A stretch of DNA of 64,000 nt from Nostoc sp. 'Peltigera membranacea cyanobiont' N6. GTDB lineage: Bacteria > Cyanobacteriota > Cyanobacteriia > Cyanobacteriales > Nostocaceae. Shown here piece by piece: positions 54,071 to 62,980 of the stretch. Position 1 is the first letter of the stretch; each line of letters begins with the position of its first letter. A program made the position numbers and the translations under genes. The notes under the pieces were generated by a model. The model ran no database searches. It was not told the DNA's origin and worked only from the letters and a program-made list of their open reading frames with translations. The stretch is taken from contig NZ_CP026681.1 of NCBI RefSeq assembly GCF_002949735.1, positions 6,974,501 to 7,038,500 on the forward strand, given 5' to 3'.

Positions 54071-54955
54071 ATGGAACTGCGACACCTGCGCTACTTCATT
54101 GCTGTAGCTGAGGAACTGCACTTTAGTAAAGCCGCAGAGCGACTTCACATCGCTCAACCGCCCTTAAGCCAGCAAATTCAGCAGCTAGAAGCAGAACTAG
54201 GAGTAGAACTTTTTCAACGCAAAACTAAACGACAGGTGCAGCTAACGGAAGCCGGACAAGTATTTTTGCAAGAAGCTTATCAATTGTTCGCTCAACTATC
54301 GAAGGCAATCGATCTGACTCAACGGACAGGTAGGGGTGAGAAAGGACAACTCCGAGTAGGTTTCACCAGCTTGGTAACTTACGATTTGCTACCTGTGATT
54401 TTGCGGCGGTTTCGAGAACAGTTTCCAGAGGTAGAGTTAGTATTACAAGAATTGACGACAACTCAGCAAGAACAAGCGCTATTCAATCGCCGCATCCATG
54501 TAGGTTTTGCCCATCCACCTTTAGAAGACAACACTTTTAATCAAGAATGTATTCAGCAAGAAGGACTAATTGTGGCTTTCCTAGAAACTCATTTATTAGC
54601 TAGACAAGAAAATATTTCAGTGCGATCGCTCTTGAACGAAAATTTTATTATGTTCCCCCGCTATTTGGGCCCCGGACTTTACGATCAAATCTTGAGTCTT
54701 TGCCAGCAAGGAAATTTTAGCCCAAAAGTGACTCAAGAAGCAATCCAAATGCAGACAATTATCGGGCTAGTGTCAGCAGGAATGGGGATTGCGATCGTAC
54801 CGTCTTCTTTGCAAAATCTTCAAAGGGCTGGTGTAGTTTATCGCACTTTAGAAGAAAAAACACCATTAGTCGAAACGGCTGTAGTGTGGCGACAAGAAGA
54901 TATGACACCTGTTTTACGGGAGTTTCTACAAATTGTGAGAAGTGTCTGTGGTTAA
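54071..54955 (+). CDS. LysR-family transcriptional regulator
   Basis: A 294-residue LysR-type regulator. The N-terminal winged helix (MELRHLRYFIAVAEELHFSKAAERL) is of the class near CatR/BenM, and the C-terminal effector domain starts with LRVGFTSLVTYDLLP. The gene is divergent from ilvD, the arrangement in which LysR regulators typically control the neighbour, so it may regulate branched-chain amino acid synthesis; that is inference. The upstream 105 bp holds the AT-rich sequence 'tatatttatgaatattt' near 54028-54050, a possible binding site. Confidence 0.9.
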   Translation: MELRHLRYFIAVAEELHFSKAAERLHIAQPPLSQQIQQLEAELGVELFQRKTKRQVQLTEAGQVFLQEAYQLFAQLSKAIDLTQRTGRGEKGQLRVGFTSLVTYDLLPVILRRFREQFPEVELVLQELTTTQQEQALFNRRIHVGFAHPPLEDNTFNQECIQQEGLIVAFLETHLLARQENISVRSLLNENFIMFPRYLGPGLYDQILSLCQQGNFSPKVTQEAIQMQTIIGLVSAGMGIAIVPSSLQNLQRAGVVYRTLEEKTPLVETAVVWRQEDMTPVLREFLQIVRSVCG

Positions 54956-55184
54956 TTAATCAGTTAAAAAGGCGATCGCCCAACGCTTAGGCGCGATTTG
55001 AGTTGCAAGCAACTGTTTTATAGAAGCATTGCGATCGTGTTTAATAATTAAGGGAACTCCAAAAAATAAATTATTCAATTTGTCTACTCAACTAGACTTC
55101 TTTCTTCCTTGTCTCCCTTGTCTTCCTTATCCCCCTTGTCCCTCTTGTCCCTCTGCGACGGAATATTTTTTTACTTGGAAATCC

Positions 55185-55598
55185 CTAACGCTTGGATTCC
55201 TTGCAGTTTCCATCAGCACAGTATCCCGATTCATAAGTACTAGAACGCTTACCAAATATGGTGTAACGATTATCGCGGATTTGTTCGTAAAAGCGATCGC
55301 CTGCCCATTTCATCCCCGGTAAGGCTCGATAAGCATCTACAAATATACTTCCTACTGGCAATAACCGCCCAATTTCTTCTGCGGCGTTACTGCCTTGCCA
55401 ACGTCTTTGAGGTTCATTGCCATCAATTAAAATTACTCCCTGTTCGCAATCTTGGGCTGTAATTCCCCACTGTAAAAGTGTCTGTTCATCTTGCATGGGA
55501 GCGTAGCGAAATAACTTTCCCTTGTCTAAGGTTTCTAGCAATTGCACTAAAGTAACGCAGAGATTACAATTTCCGTCGTAGATTACGTAGTAGTTCAT
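55185..55598 (-). CDS. DCC-family thiol-disulfide oxidoreductase-like protein (DUF393)
   Basis: A 137-residue thioredoxin-like protein of the DCC family. The eponymous motif YDGNCNLCV, with a C-x-x-C, is at residues 5-13. The start is the ATG at 55598; 16 more codons in the frame are not likely to be used. The tail has a second Cys pair (YCADGNC). Probably a redox protein in the cytoplasm; the partner is unknown. Confidence 0.85.
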   Translation of the reverse strand: MNYYVIYDGNCNLCVTLVQLLETLDKGKLFRYAPMQDEQTLLQWGITAQDCEQGVILIDGNEPQRRWQGSNAAEEIGRLLPVGSIFVDAYRALPGMKWAGDRFYEQIRDNRYTIFGKRSSTYESGYCADGNCKESKR

Positions 55599-55743
55599 GG
55601 AAATAACAGCTTTTTGGCAATTGACTTGTCGGATCTGTCTAAACACAACTTTGGTATTCTAGCTTAGAAAACCGTAGCGATCGCTCTTGCCTCACTAAAG
55701 TAATACGATTCACTTCATATACTTAAGATTTTTGAAAGTATCT

Positions 55744-55781
55744 GTAGGGTGCGTTAGACGGAACGTCGTAACGCACCCTAC
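55744..55781. repeat. REP palindrome with 13-base perfect arms
   Basis: Arms gtagggtgcgtta and taacgcaccctac, 12 bases apart. Same family as the 'gtaacgca' sequences near 4950-5010 and 9433-9455. It lies in the gap between the DCC gene and the riboswitch, which otherwise holds no gene. Confidence 0.8.
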
Positions 55782-55929
55782 GTGGCATAAAGTTGTAAAG
55801 CAGAAAATATTGATTTATCTCAATTTTCTCTAAAATCTATTGCAACATTTTACCCTTGCCGCGCCACTACACATATTTCAAAAATCAAATACTAGTCCTA
55901 ATTCGGAAGTGTTAAATTTTCTAACTACC

Positions 55930-56026
55930 TTCTCGTGCTAAATTATTAAAGCTTGGAGTTGGGAAACTCCGGTGAAATTCCGGGACTGTGCCGCAGCTGT
56001 AATGGGATAGCCCAAGTCAGAATGCC
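55930..56026 (+). promoter_or_regulatory. Cobalamin riboswitch
   Basis: The conserved core ggtgaaattccgggactgtg, then ccgcagctgtaa (55971-56002), followed by agtcagaatgcc (56015-56026), matches the adenosylcobalamin riboswitch consensus. It directly precedes cobG and presumably shuts down the cob operon when cobalamin is plentiful. The last conserved box contains an in-frame ATG (56022). Confidence 0.92.
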
Positions 56027-56036
56027 AACTTTCAAG

Positions 56037-57560
56037 ATGTCATCAAGACACAATCACCGTCTACTCCCTGCGTCGCACGGGGAAGGAGTTCTAAATTTGC
56101 TTTCTGGATTTGCCACTTGTCCTGGCTTGTTTTATACTACACCCGCCGCCGATGGGATATTATCTCGCATTAGAATACCAGGTGGAATTATTAGCACTCA
56201 GCAGTGCCATGCGATCGCAGACATAGCAGAGCAGTACGGTGGCGGCTATGTGGATGTGACTAATCGAGCTAACCTACAAGTCCGCGAGATCCGCACGGGG
56301 ATAAATGCTGAGGTTTTGAAGCATTTACAGGTTATGGGATTGGGTTCTCACAATTCTGTTGTAGACCATATCCGTAATATTATGACCAGCCCAACTGCTG
56401 GTATCGATCCGCAAGAATTAATCGACACTCGCCCTTTTGTCGAAGATTGGGATAATTATATTGCCGCACATCCGGCGCTTTCAGGACTATCGGCAAAATT
56501 TAGCGTTTGCTTTGATGGCGGTGGAATAATTCGCGTGTGCGATCGCTTGAATGATATCCTATTTGCTGCTGTCTTAGTCAATGCTGATGTTTACTTCCGC
56601 CTTTATCTCAGTGTCGGCGCAAAGGGCCAACCGCCTAGCGATATGGGGATTTTGTTAACACCAAAGCAATGTTTACCTGTCTTGGCAGCTTTGACAGAGG
56701 TCTATCTAGCTCATACTAATACTACAAATAAGCGGCGGCTACGTCTCTTAGAGTTATTGAACACTTTGGGTTGTGAAAATTATCTCCAAGAAGTTCAGCA
56801 ACGTTTACCTTTCCCGCTTTTGGACGGTGAAACGGGAAAATACCTAACCCCCCAACCCCTAAAGGAATTCTCTACTATTTTGCCAGGAGAGGGCAAGTAT
56901 CAGCATATTGGTATCCATCCCCAACGTCAGCGAGGCTTATTTTATATTGGTATCGTATTACCTCTGGGACGATTGGAAAGTACACAGATGAAGGGTTTAG
57001 CAAATTTAGCAGCAAAATATGGTAGCGGCACTCTTCGGTTAACTCCCTGGCAAAATTTGCTGATTGCAGACATTCCTCAGCAATGGGTTGATGATGTCCA
57101 AAGTAAAATCGCTTTTTTAGGATTAGATTTCTCTGCAACTAACATTAAGAGTGCATTAGTTGCCTGTTCGGGAAACAAGGGTTGTGCTTCTTCTGCCACA
57201 GACACTAAAAGTCATGCGTTGGCATTAGCTGAATATCTGGAAACTCGCCTTACTCTGGATTGCCCAGTTAATATCCACTTCAGTGGCTGCGAAAAATCCT
57301 GCGCCCAGCATAGCAAGAGTGATATTACTCTGCTCGGTGTCAACTTTGAGGCTGACGGTGGAATTGTAGAAGGCTATCACGTTTATGTTGGTGACAGCAA
57401 GCAGAAATTTGGACGGGAAATATATCAATATGTGACTTTTACCGAACTACCTGCATTAATAGAGCGGATGCTATATGTATATAAAATTCAACGCTTAAAT
57501 CCCAATGAATCTTTTGGGGAATTTAGCAATCGATGTGCGATCGCTCAATTACAACTCTGA
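56037..57560 (+). CDS. cobG: Precorrin-3B synthase
   Basis: Oxygen-dependent enzyme of aerobic cobalamin synthesis that converts precorrin-3A to precorrin-3B. The 507-residue protein has two nitrite/sulfite reductase-like halves and the siroheme/Fe-S cysteine pattern ACSGNKGCASS followed by FSGCEKSCAQHS. I choose the ATG at 56037 (MSSRHNH), since the upstream ATG at 56022 lies in the riboswitch box. The cobH gene follows 59 bp downstream. Regulation is by the cobalamin riboswitch. Use of cobG implies the aerobic route. Confidence 0.9.
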   Translation: MSSRHNHRLLPASHGEGVLNLLSGFATCPGLFYTTPAADGILSRIRIPGGIISTQQCHAIADIAEQYGGGYVDVTNRANLQVREIRTGINAEVLKHLQVMGLGSHNSVVDHIRNIMTSPTAGIDPQELIDTRPFVEDWDNYIAAHPALSGLSAKFSVCFDGGGIIRVCDRLNDILFAAVLVNADVYFRLYLSVGAKGQPPSDMGILLTPKQCLPVLAALTEVYLAHTNTTNKRRLRLLELLNTLGCENYLQEVQQRLPFPLLDGETGKYLTPQPLKEFSTILPGEGKYQHIGIHPQRQRGLFYIGIVLPLGRLESTQMKGLANLAAKYGSGTLRLTPWQNLLIADIPQQWVDDVQSKIAFLGLDFSATNIKSALVACSGNKGCASSATDTKSHALALAEYLETRLTLDCPVNIHFSGCEKSCAQHSKSDITLLGVNFEADGGIVEGYHVYVGDSKQKFGREIYQYVTFTELPALIERMLYVYKIQRLNPNESFGEFSNRCAIAQLQL

Positions 57561-57619
57561 TTCAATAAACACTTAGGTTCCCTTCTCAAGTCAATCCAAA
57601 ATCTAAAATCCCAAATCGA

Positions 57620-58246
57620 ATGCCCGACTACATCCGAGATGCCAACGAAATTTACCGTAATTCTTTTGCAATCATCCGGTCAGAAGCGAATTTAGATGTC
57701 CTGCCACCAGATGTAGCAAAAGTTGCCGTGCGTCTCATTCATGCCTGTGGGATGACGGATATTGTTACTGACTTGGGATATTCACCAACAGCAGTACAAT
57801 CTGCAAGGGCAGCCTTAGCAGAGGGAGCGCCAATTCTATGCGATTGCCGGATGGTTGCCGATGGCGTTACCAGACGACGGTTATCTGCAAACAATCAAGT
57901 TATCTGTACCCTCAACGAGCCAGAAGTACCAGAAATTGCTAAAAAGATGGGTACTACAAGGTCGGCAGCAGCTTTGGAATTATGGCGATCGCACCTGGAA
58001 GGATCGGTAATCGCAATTGGGAATGCGCCCACAGCCCTATTTAGACTGTTAGAAATGCTCGATGAAGGAGCTACTAAACCTGCGATTATTTTAGGCTTCC
58101 CAGTTGGATTTGTCGGTGCAGCCGAATCGAAAGCAGCATTGGCGGCAGATAGCAGAAATGTACCATTTTTAACCTTACATGGTCGGCGCGGTGGAAGTGC
58201 GATCGCAGCAGCAGCAGTTAACGCCCTGGCAACGGAGGAAGAATGA
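57620..58246 (+). CDS. cobH: Precorrin-8X methylmutase
   Basis: Moves the methyl group from C-11 to C-12 of precorrin-8X to give hydrogenobyrinate. The 208-residue protein has the motif RLIHACGM with the catalytic His, then DCRMVADGVTRRR and ILGFPVGFVGAAESK. Its stop overlaps the start of cobI by four bases (ATGA), so translation is coupled. Length and motifs are typical of CobH/CbiC. Confidence 0.95.
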   Translation: MPDYIRDANEIYRNSFAIIRSEANLDVLPPDVAKVAVRLIHACGMTDIVTDLGYSPTAVQSARAALAEGAPILCDCRMVADGVTRRRLSANNQVICTLNEPEVPEIAKKMGTTRSAAALELWRSHLEGSVIAIGNAPTALFRLLEMLDEGATKPAIILGFPVGFVGAAESKAALAADSRNVPFLTLHGRRGGSAIAAAAVNALATEEE

Positions 58247-58953
58247 ATATGAAAACCAAAGGTCGTCTCTATGGAATTGGTGTTGGCCCAGGCGATCCAG
58301 AACTATTGACTTTGAAAGCGCTGCGGCTATTACGTGCGGCTCCTGTGGTAGCTTATCAATCAGCCACAGGTAAAGAGAGTATCGCTAGAGCGATCGTGGC
58401 GCAATATCTTCCTGGCAATCAAATCGAGGTGTTATATCATCTCCCCCGCGCTTTGGAACCAGAAAAGGCCAAGTCTATTTACGATAAAGAAATTGAACCA
58501 ATCGCCGAACATTTAGCAGCAGGTCGAGATGTGGTGGTGTTGTGCGAGGGCGATCCATTTTTCTATGGCTCGTTCATGTACCTATTCACACGATTATCTG
58601 ACCAGTACCAAACAGAAGTTGTCCCCGGAGTTTCCTCGCTGATGGCTTGTCCGGTAGCTTTGGGCGTACCTTTCACTTACTACACCGATATTCTCACAGT
58701 CTTACCCGCCCCATTGCCAGCAGAAGAACTAACTACACATCTGTTGATAACTGATGCAGCAGCAATTATGAAGCTAGGTCGTCACTTTACCAAAGTCCGG
58801 GATATTCTGCATAAATTAGGGCTAGCATCACGAGCAAGATATATTGAGCGGGCATCAACGTCGCAGCAACGAATTATACCCCTGGATGAAGTCGATCCAG
58901 ATAAAGTACCCTATTTCTCAATGATTGTAATCCCAACTAAAAATCGATTGTAA
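58243..58953 (+). CDS. cobI: Precorrin-2 C20-methyltransferase
   Basis: S-adenosylmethionine-dependent methylase that converts precorrin-2 to precorrin-3A. The 236-residue protein has the tetrapyrrole methylase motifs GIGVGPGDPELLTLKA, VVLCEGDPFFYGS and VPGVSSLMAC. It is the last of three cob genes under the riboswitch and overlaps cobH by four bases. Full length. Confidence 0.93.
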   Translation: MNMKTKGRLYGIGVGPGDPELLTLKALRLLRAAPVVAYQSATGKESIARAIVAQYLPGNQIEVLYHLPRALEPEKAKSIYDKEIEPIAEHLAAGRDVVVLCEGDPFFYGSFMYLFTRLSDQYQTEVVPGVSSLMACPVALGVPFTYYTDILTVLPAPLPAEELTTHLLITDAAAIMKLGRHFTKVRDILHKLGLASRARYIERASTSQQRIIPLDEVDPDKVPYFSMIVIPTKNRL

Positions 58954-58975
58954 AATTTTCTGCCCCCCTGCTCCC

Positions 58976-59692
58976 TCATAGCCCTGCAAACCACTCATAT
59001 CCTTGATCCTCCCAATAACCTTTAAGAGGTAACAAATTGCTGACAAATGTAATTTGAGTTACCCACTTGCTTTGTTTGTAGCCCAGTTTAACTGGGGATG
59101 CTAGACGCATAGGCGCACCATTATCAACTGATAAAGGTTGTCCATTCTTTTGATAAGCCATCAGCGTTTGCGGATGGACAGCAGAAGCAAGATCCCAACT
59201 TTCATAATAGCCATCAGCAGATTTAAAGTAGACATAACGGACATTTGACTTAGGCTGTACCAGCGCTACCAAGTCTCGCAATCGCACACCTCCCCATTGA
59301 ACGATCGCAGCCCAGCCTTCAACACAGACATGGCGAATTACCATTGAAGTTAAGGGAAGTTTTTCAATATCCCCCATACTCAATTGCATCGGGTTGCTAA
59401 CCTCGCCATCAATCTTCAGGCGAAATTGTGCCGGATCGATTTGCGGCGTGAAATCAAAGGTATTAACCAGCAATTTGTCCGCTTCTATGGCACTTACAGC
59501 AAATTCTGGAACTGGTTTCTGACTTAACAGGAGTGCTTCTAGACGTTGGTTTAGCGGCTCAGATATTTGCCGCAGATTATCTGAGAACAAATTTGTCCCA
59601 CAGCCACCTAAAAGAAAACCTACCCCTGAAAGTCCAGATACTTGGAGTAATCGACGACGGGATAGGGTGCGTTTGGGAAGAATCAGACTCAT
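58976..59692 (-). CDS. Tat-exported sulfite oxidase-like molybdopterin oxidoreductase
   Basis: A 238-residue member of the sulfite oxidase/MsrP molybdoenzyme superfamily. The N-terminus has a twin-arginine signal (SRRRLL, 11-16) and a lipobox with Cys31, so it is probably an outward-facing lipoprotein. Cys123 in RHVCVEGW is the expected molybdenum ligand, and NGAPMRL resembles the cofactor-binding region. It lies 7 bp downstream of the cytochrome b gene and is the last gene of the five-gene cluster. It may be a methionine sulfoxide reductase (MsrP-like) or a sulfite-type oxidoreductase; it is shorter than E. coli MsrP. Confidence 0.85.
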   Translation of the reverse strand: MSLILPKRTLSRRRLLQVSGLSGVGFLLGGCGTNLFSDNLRQISEPLNQRLEALLLSQKPVPEFAVSAIEADKLLVNTFDFTPQIDPAQFRLKIDGEVSNPMQLSMGDIEKLPLTSMVIRHVCVEGWAAIVQWGGVRLRDLVALVQPKSNVRYVYFKSADGYYESWDLASAVHPQTLMAYQKNGQPLSVDNGAPMRLASPVKLGYKQSKWVTQITFVSNLLPLKGYWEDQGYEWFAGL

Positions 59693-59699
59693 AAGACCT

Positions 59700-60296
59700 C
59701 TACAGGAACATAGACTTAACTAGACGGATGCTTCCTACCTTCAGGGCAAGTAAGGAATGAGCAATTGTAAACAGTATGACTGTAGGAACAGTAATAAAGT
59801 GAACAGTGCGGAGAGTTTGCCAACTACCAAACAGCCCCGAAAGCCAATGCAATTGGGCAGGTTTGTACATCGCCAGACCACTCAAAATTGCCAGCAGCAA
59901 CACGGGAATGATAGCAGTATAAACTAGCCGATGCCATGCGTAATTTTTGCGCTTTGGGTTCTGGCTGACTTGCAATGCTTTTAAATCACCCCCATCGGCA
60001 AAGCGACGCTGCCAACGACGAGTTACAAAGATATAGATTCCATACCAAAGTAAGTTTAGCGAAAACAGCCACATAGCAGCAAAATGACAGTGTCTGCCAC
60101 CGCCTAGCCAACCTCCCAGCAAGATAAAGTCAGGAAATTGCCAACCTGCACGCCCGCCAAATACTGGATTAGCATTATATATTTGCAATCCGCTACCAAT
60201 CATCAAGATGAGACTGATGATGTTAATCCAGTGAAAGGTCTTTGAGAGGAAAGTCTGACTTGGTGTTGAGCGGGATTTACGTTTAGATGAGATCAT
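59700..60296 (-). CDS. Four-helix membrane cytochrome b
   Basis: A 198-residue protein with four hydrophobic helices and His residues placed for haem b binding (His22, His69/71, His166, His180). The KTFHWINIISLILMIGSG start is of the hydrogenase/formate dehydrogenase cytochrome b (b561-like) kind and unlike MsrQ/YedZ. It is adjacent to the molybdoenzyme gene and presumably feeds it electrons from the membrane quinone pool. There is no cytochrome c motif. Confidence 0.8.
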   Translation of the reverse strand: MISSKRKSRSTPSQTFLSKTFHWINIISLILMIGSGLQIYNANPVFGGRAGWQFPDFILLGGWLGGGRHCHFAAMWLFSLNLLWYGIYIFVTRRWQRRFADGGDLKALQVSQNPKRKNYAWHRLVYTAIIPVLLLAILSGLAMYKPAQLHWLSGLFGSWQTLRTVHFITVPTVILFTIAHSLLALKVGSIRLVKSMFL

Positions 60297-60393
60297 ACCA
60301 ATTTTGAATTTTGGATCTTAGATTTTTAGATTGTTCCCACTCAGACCTTTGGATTGGGTTTTCTAATCCAAAATTGGCACGCTTAAGGCTGTC

Positions 60394-61086
60394 TCACAGA
60401 GGTTGAGTAGGAAAGAAGGGAGCCAACCAAAGTTGTATCTGAACATCCCAACCGAGAAGAATAGCAATTGCTGTGGCTGCGATCGCTACACCACCAACGC
60501 GCTGCAACGCTCCACTGTGGGGGCGGAGATTGAGCATTCGTTGGCTGAATAATCGCCCACCGTAAGCGATCGCTAACAGAGGTAAACCTGCTCCGATTCC
60601 ATAAACAACCAGCAGCCAAAATGCACCTGCGACTTGATGATTAACTGCCGCTAAGACTAAAATTCCTCCCAAAACTGGCCCAGCACAGGGAGTCCATAAA
60701 AGCCCTAACTGAGTCCCTAACCAGAATTCTCCCATAAGTCCGATTCGTGGGGGTTTCTTAGCCCAATTAGCAATGGGAATATAAGTAAATATTCTGTAAC
60801 TCCAGGTGGGAAAAATTGCCAATAATCCTAAAAATAAAAGGAATGCGATCGCGCCACTCCTTAATAAATTAGCCAAACCCGTAAACCAGGCTGATGTTAC
60901 ACCGATTAAACTACCTGCCAGGGCAAAACCAGCGATTAATCCCCCCACCAGCGCTACTGGGCCGTAAGTATGGGATTGGAGCGATCGTCCCAATAACACA
61001 GGTAAAATCGGTAAAACACAGGGTGAAAGGACATTCAAAACTCCTCCGAACAAAGCCAGACTGATTGATAAAGTAGAAGTCGTCAT
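60394..61086 (-). CDS. CcdA/DsbD-type thiol-disulfide transporter
   Basis: A 230-residue protein with about six membrane spans and the two conserved redox-site sequences LSPCVLP (start of helix 1) and WTPCAGPVLG (helix 4). CcdA passes reducing equivalents from cytoplasmic thioredoxin across the membrane. It is 8 bp downstream of the TlpA-like gene, which is probably its acceptor. It could serve cytochrome c maturation, but the neighbourhood suggests supply of the redox cluster. Confidence 0.88.
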   Translation of the reverse strand: MTTSTLSISLALFGGVLNVLSPCVLPILPVLLGRSLQSHTYGPVALVGGLIAGFALAGSLIGVTSAWFTGLANLLRSGAIAFLLFLGLLAIFPTWSYRIFTYIPIANWAKKPPRIGLMGEFWLGTQLGLLWTPCAGPVLGGILVLAAVNHQVAGAFWLLVVYGIGAGLPLLAIAYGGRLFSQRMLNLRPHSGALQRVGGVAIAATAIAILLGWDVQIQLWLAPFFPTQPL

Positions 61087-61094
61087 AATTGCTT

Positions 61095-61700
61095 CTACCC
61101 CAATAGCTGGCGGATAGTTTGCTCTGTTTTTTCGTATGCTCCTTCACCAATATGGTCATATTGTAGTAAACCTTGGCGATCGGCTAGAAATATATGGGGC
61201 CAATACTGATTTTCGTAGGCGTTCCAGGTTTTATACTCGTTATCAACTGGAACCGGATAAGTAATTTGGTGTTTTTGTAACGCCTTTTTTATATTGTTCG
61301 GATCTCGCTCAAAAGCAAACTCTGGTGTGTGGATACCAATCACCTTGAGTCCCTGCGCCTCATACTGCCGATGCCATTTAGTAATGTAGGGCAGGGTACG
61401 CTGACAGTTAATACAAGCAAAAGTCCAAAACTGGATCAGAATAACGCTGCCTTTGAGATTAGCGATCGCTAAAGGGCTAGAATTAAGCCACTGACTGATA
61501 CCCTGAAACTCTGGTAAACTCTTACCTGCCGGAGTTTTAACAATAGTTTCCGAGTCTTGCATATTGTTACTTTTTGCAGGAGAAATAGAAGGGGCATTCA
61601 CTTTTCTAAAGTTAGAAAATGTTGTAGCTGCACCGATTCCGACAACCCCTAAGCCAAGATAAAAAAGTAACTGACGGCGGTGGAGCAGGTTGTGATTCAT
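61095..61700 (-). CDS. TlpA-like exported thioredoxin
   Basis: A 201-residue thioredoxin-fold protein with an N-terminal membrane anchor (about 10-30) and the active site WTFACINCQRTLP (Cys96-Ile-Asn-Cys99). The start is the ATG at 61700 with CAGGAG upstream; the frame has 17 more codons that I exclude. It resembles the redoxin domains of DipZ-type proteins and should face the periplasm. Its gene is adjacent to the CcdA gene and downstream of the Met-rich lipoprotein gene. Confidence 0.85.
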   Translation of the reverse strand: MNHNLLHRRQLLFYLGLGVVGIGAATTFSNFRKVNAPSISPAKSNNMQDSETIVKTPAGKSLPEFQGISQWLNSSPLAIANLKGSVILIQFWTFACINCQRTLPYITKWHRQYEAQGLKVIGIHTPEFAFERDPNNIKKALQKHQITYPVPVDNEYKTWNAYENQYWPHIFLADRQGLLQYDHIGEGAYEKTEQTIRQLLG

Positions 61701-61805
61701 CAGAATTTCTCCTGTTGAGGTAAAAGCGCCAAAGTATAGGGATTGGCTCAAAATTTTCCTGGTAAGCAGCCCCTAATCTTAGTACAAGAAAAGTGAGACG
61801 CAAGG

Positions 61806-62234
61806 CTAGGGCTTGGTGGAAGCCGGGGATTGCTTCATAGCATCGCCAGCTTTGTCTTTGCCCATTGCATCTTTACCCATCGCATCTTTACCCATCGCAT
61901 CTTTACCCATTGCACCGCCAGCTTTATCTTTGCCCATTGCATCTTTACCCATCGCATCTTTACCCATTGCACCGCCAGCTTTATCTTTGCCCATTGCATC
62001 TTTACCCATCGCATCTTTACCCATTGCACCGCCAGCTTTATCTTTGCCCATCGCATCTTTACCCATTGCACCGCCAGCTTTATCTTTGCCCATTGCATCG
62101 CCAGCTTTATCTTTGCTCATCGCAGGAGAGGCTTCAGGGGCAATTTGATTGTTGCTTGCAGGACTGCTAGAGCAAGCAGTGAGACTGACGGTTAAACTTA
62201 AACCAGCAATTAAACAAAGTATTTTCCAGTTCAT
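61806..62234 (-). CDS. Met-rich MxKDx pentapeptide-repeat lipoprotein
   Basis: A 142-residue lipoprotein: a signal peptide to the lipobox (LTAC, Cys21), a short linker, then repeated MGKDA and MGKDKAGGA modules (13 MGKD plus one MSKD) and the end MKQSPASTKP. The mature part has 15 Met in 122 residues, at 5- or 9-residue spacing. The module matches the M-x-K-D-x pentapeptide family, whose best known member, MrpX of Azospira, is an oxidant scavenger. The DNA is a 15/27-bp repeat, and several spurious frames are open across it. AAAGGA lies 13 bases upstream of the start. First gene of the redox cluster. Confidence 0.85.
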   Translation of the reverse strand: MNWKILCLIAGLSLTVSLTACSSSPASNNQIAPEASPAMSKDKAGDAMGKDKAGGAMGKDAMGKDKAGGAMGKDAMGKDAMGKDKAGGAMGKDAMGKDAMGKDKAGGAMGKDAMGKDAMGKDAMGKDKAGDAMKQSPASTKP

Positions 62235-62950
62235 ATTTTTTTTCGTCCTTTGGATAGTTCTTTTTGTATTGATTGACTCAGGGAAATTAAGCTATAGCAC
62301 ATTCTTAAAGGCTATTGAGGTAAAAAAGATGCCTTTTTTATAGAGGATTTCATCAAACTTTTGCTACTGACAATTTGATTTATCCCCAACATCCAAAGTA
62401 TCTCTATGAGGACTGAGAGCTTATTGAAACTAAGCCATGATTTTCATAAATTTATCCCTTGAGAAAATTCAGTTAATTCTCAGCATTTTCTCAGGTATTC
62501 ATGGTAGTTCAAAGCAGAACCTAATTTAGGTATGTATTATCTCAGCAAACCTCATGCTAAAGTGCATGAGCTATCTGAACTTTAGAAGATGCAAAAATTG
62601 GTGCTTAAGACTTGATATAAAATGTCTACGGCAGCAAGCTACGCAACCCAATTTTCTTGTGTAATATTTTGTTAGTGAAGAATATCTGCGCTTTGACGAT
62701 CCTAATACTAATCTATGAGCAACAGAGGAACAAAGCGACTTTTAGAGGATGTCTAAAAAGTTTTTTGTATACACCGAATGCTTAGAGATCCCCCTAAATC
62801 CCCCTTAAAAAGGGGGACTTTAACACTCTTATTCCCCCTTTTTTAAGGGGGGTTAGGGGGGATCAATAAATATTTTATCTCAGACATCCTCTTAGAAAAT
62901 TTTAGAAATCTATATAAATCTGACCATTATGCCAGCGCTAATTAGCGATT
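62235..62950. other. Gap upstream of the Met-rich lipoprotein gene
   Basis: No gene is seen. Next to the start (62260-62330) an AT-rich segment should hold the promoter of the redox cluster. Farther right lies the MITE-like element at 62743-62893. Confidence 0.55.
62743..62893. repeat. 151-bp MITE-like palindromic element
   Basis: Outer inverted ends agaggatgtct (62744-62754) and agacatcctct (62882-62892), with an inner inverted pair gatccccctaaatccccc / gggggttaggggggatc at about 62787-62864. A C/G-rich relative occurs at 4858-4935. Confidence 0.7.
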
Positions 62951-62974
62951 AGGGTGGGCAATGTTACCCACCCT
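62951..62974 (-). terminator. Terminator hairpin of rplU-rpmA
   Basis: Arms agggtggg and cccaccct around atgtta-type loop, 6 bases after the rpmA stop. A typical position for an operon terminator. Confidence 0.6.
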
Positions 62975-62980
62975 CACACT

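Noticed and set aside
61813..62195. Long plus-strand frames across the MxKDx gene
   Set aside because: Shadows of the 15/27-bp repeat; their sequences are simple periodic strings with no function to assign.
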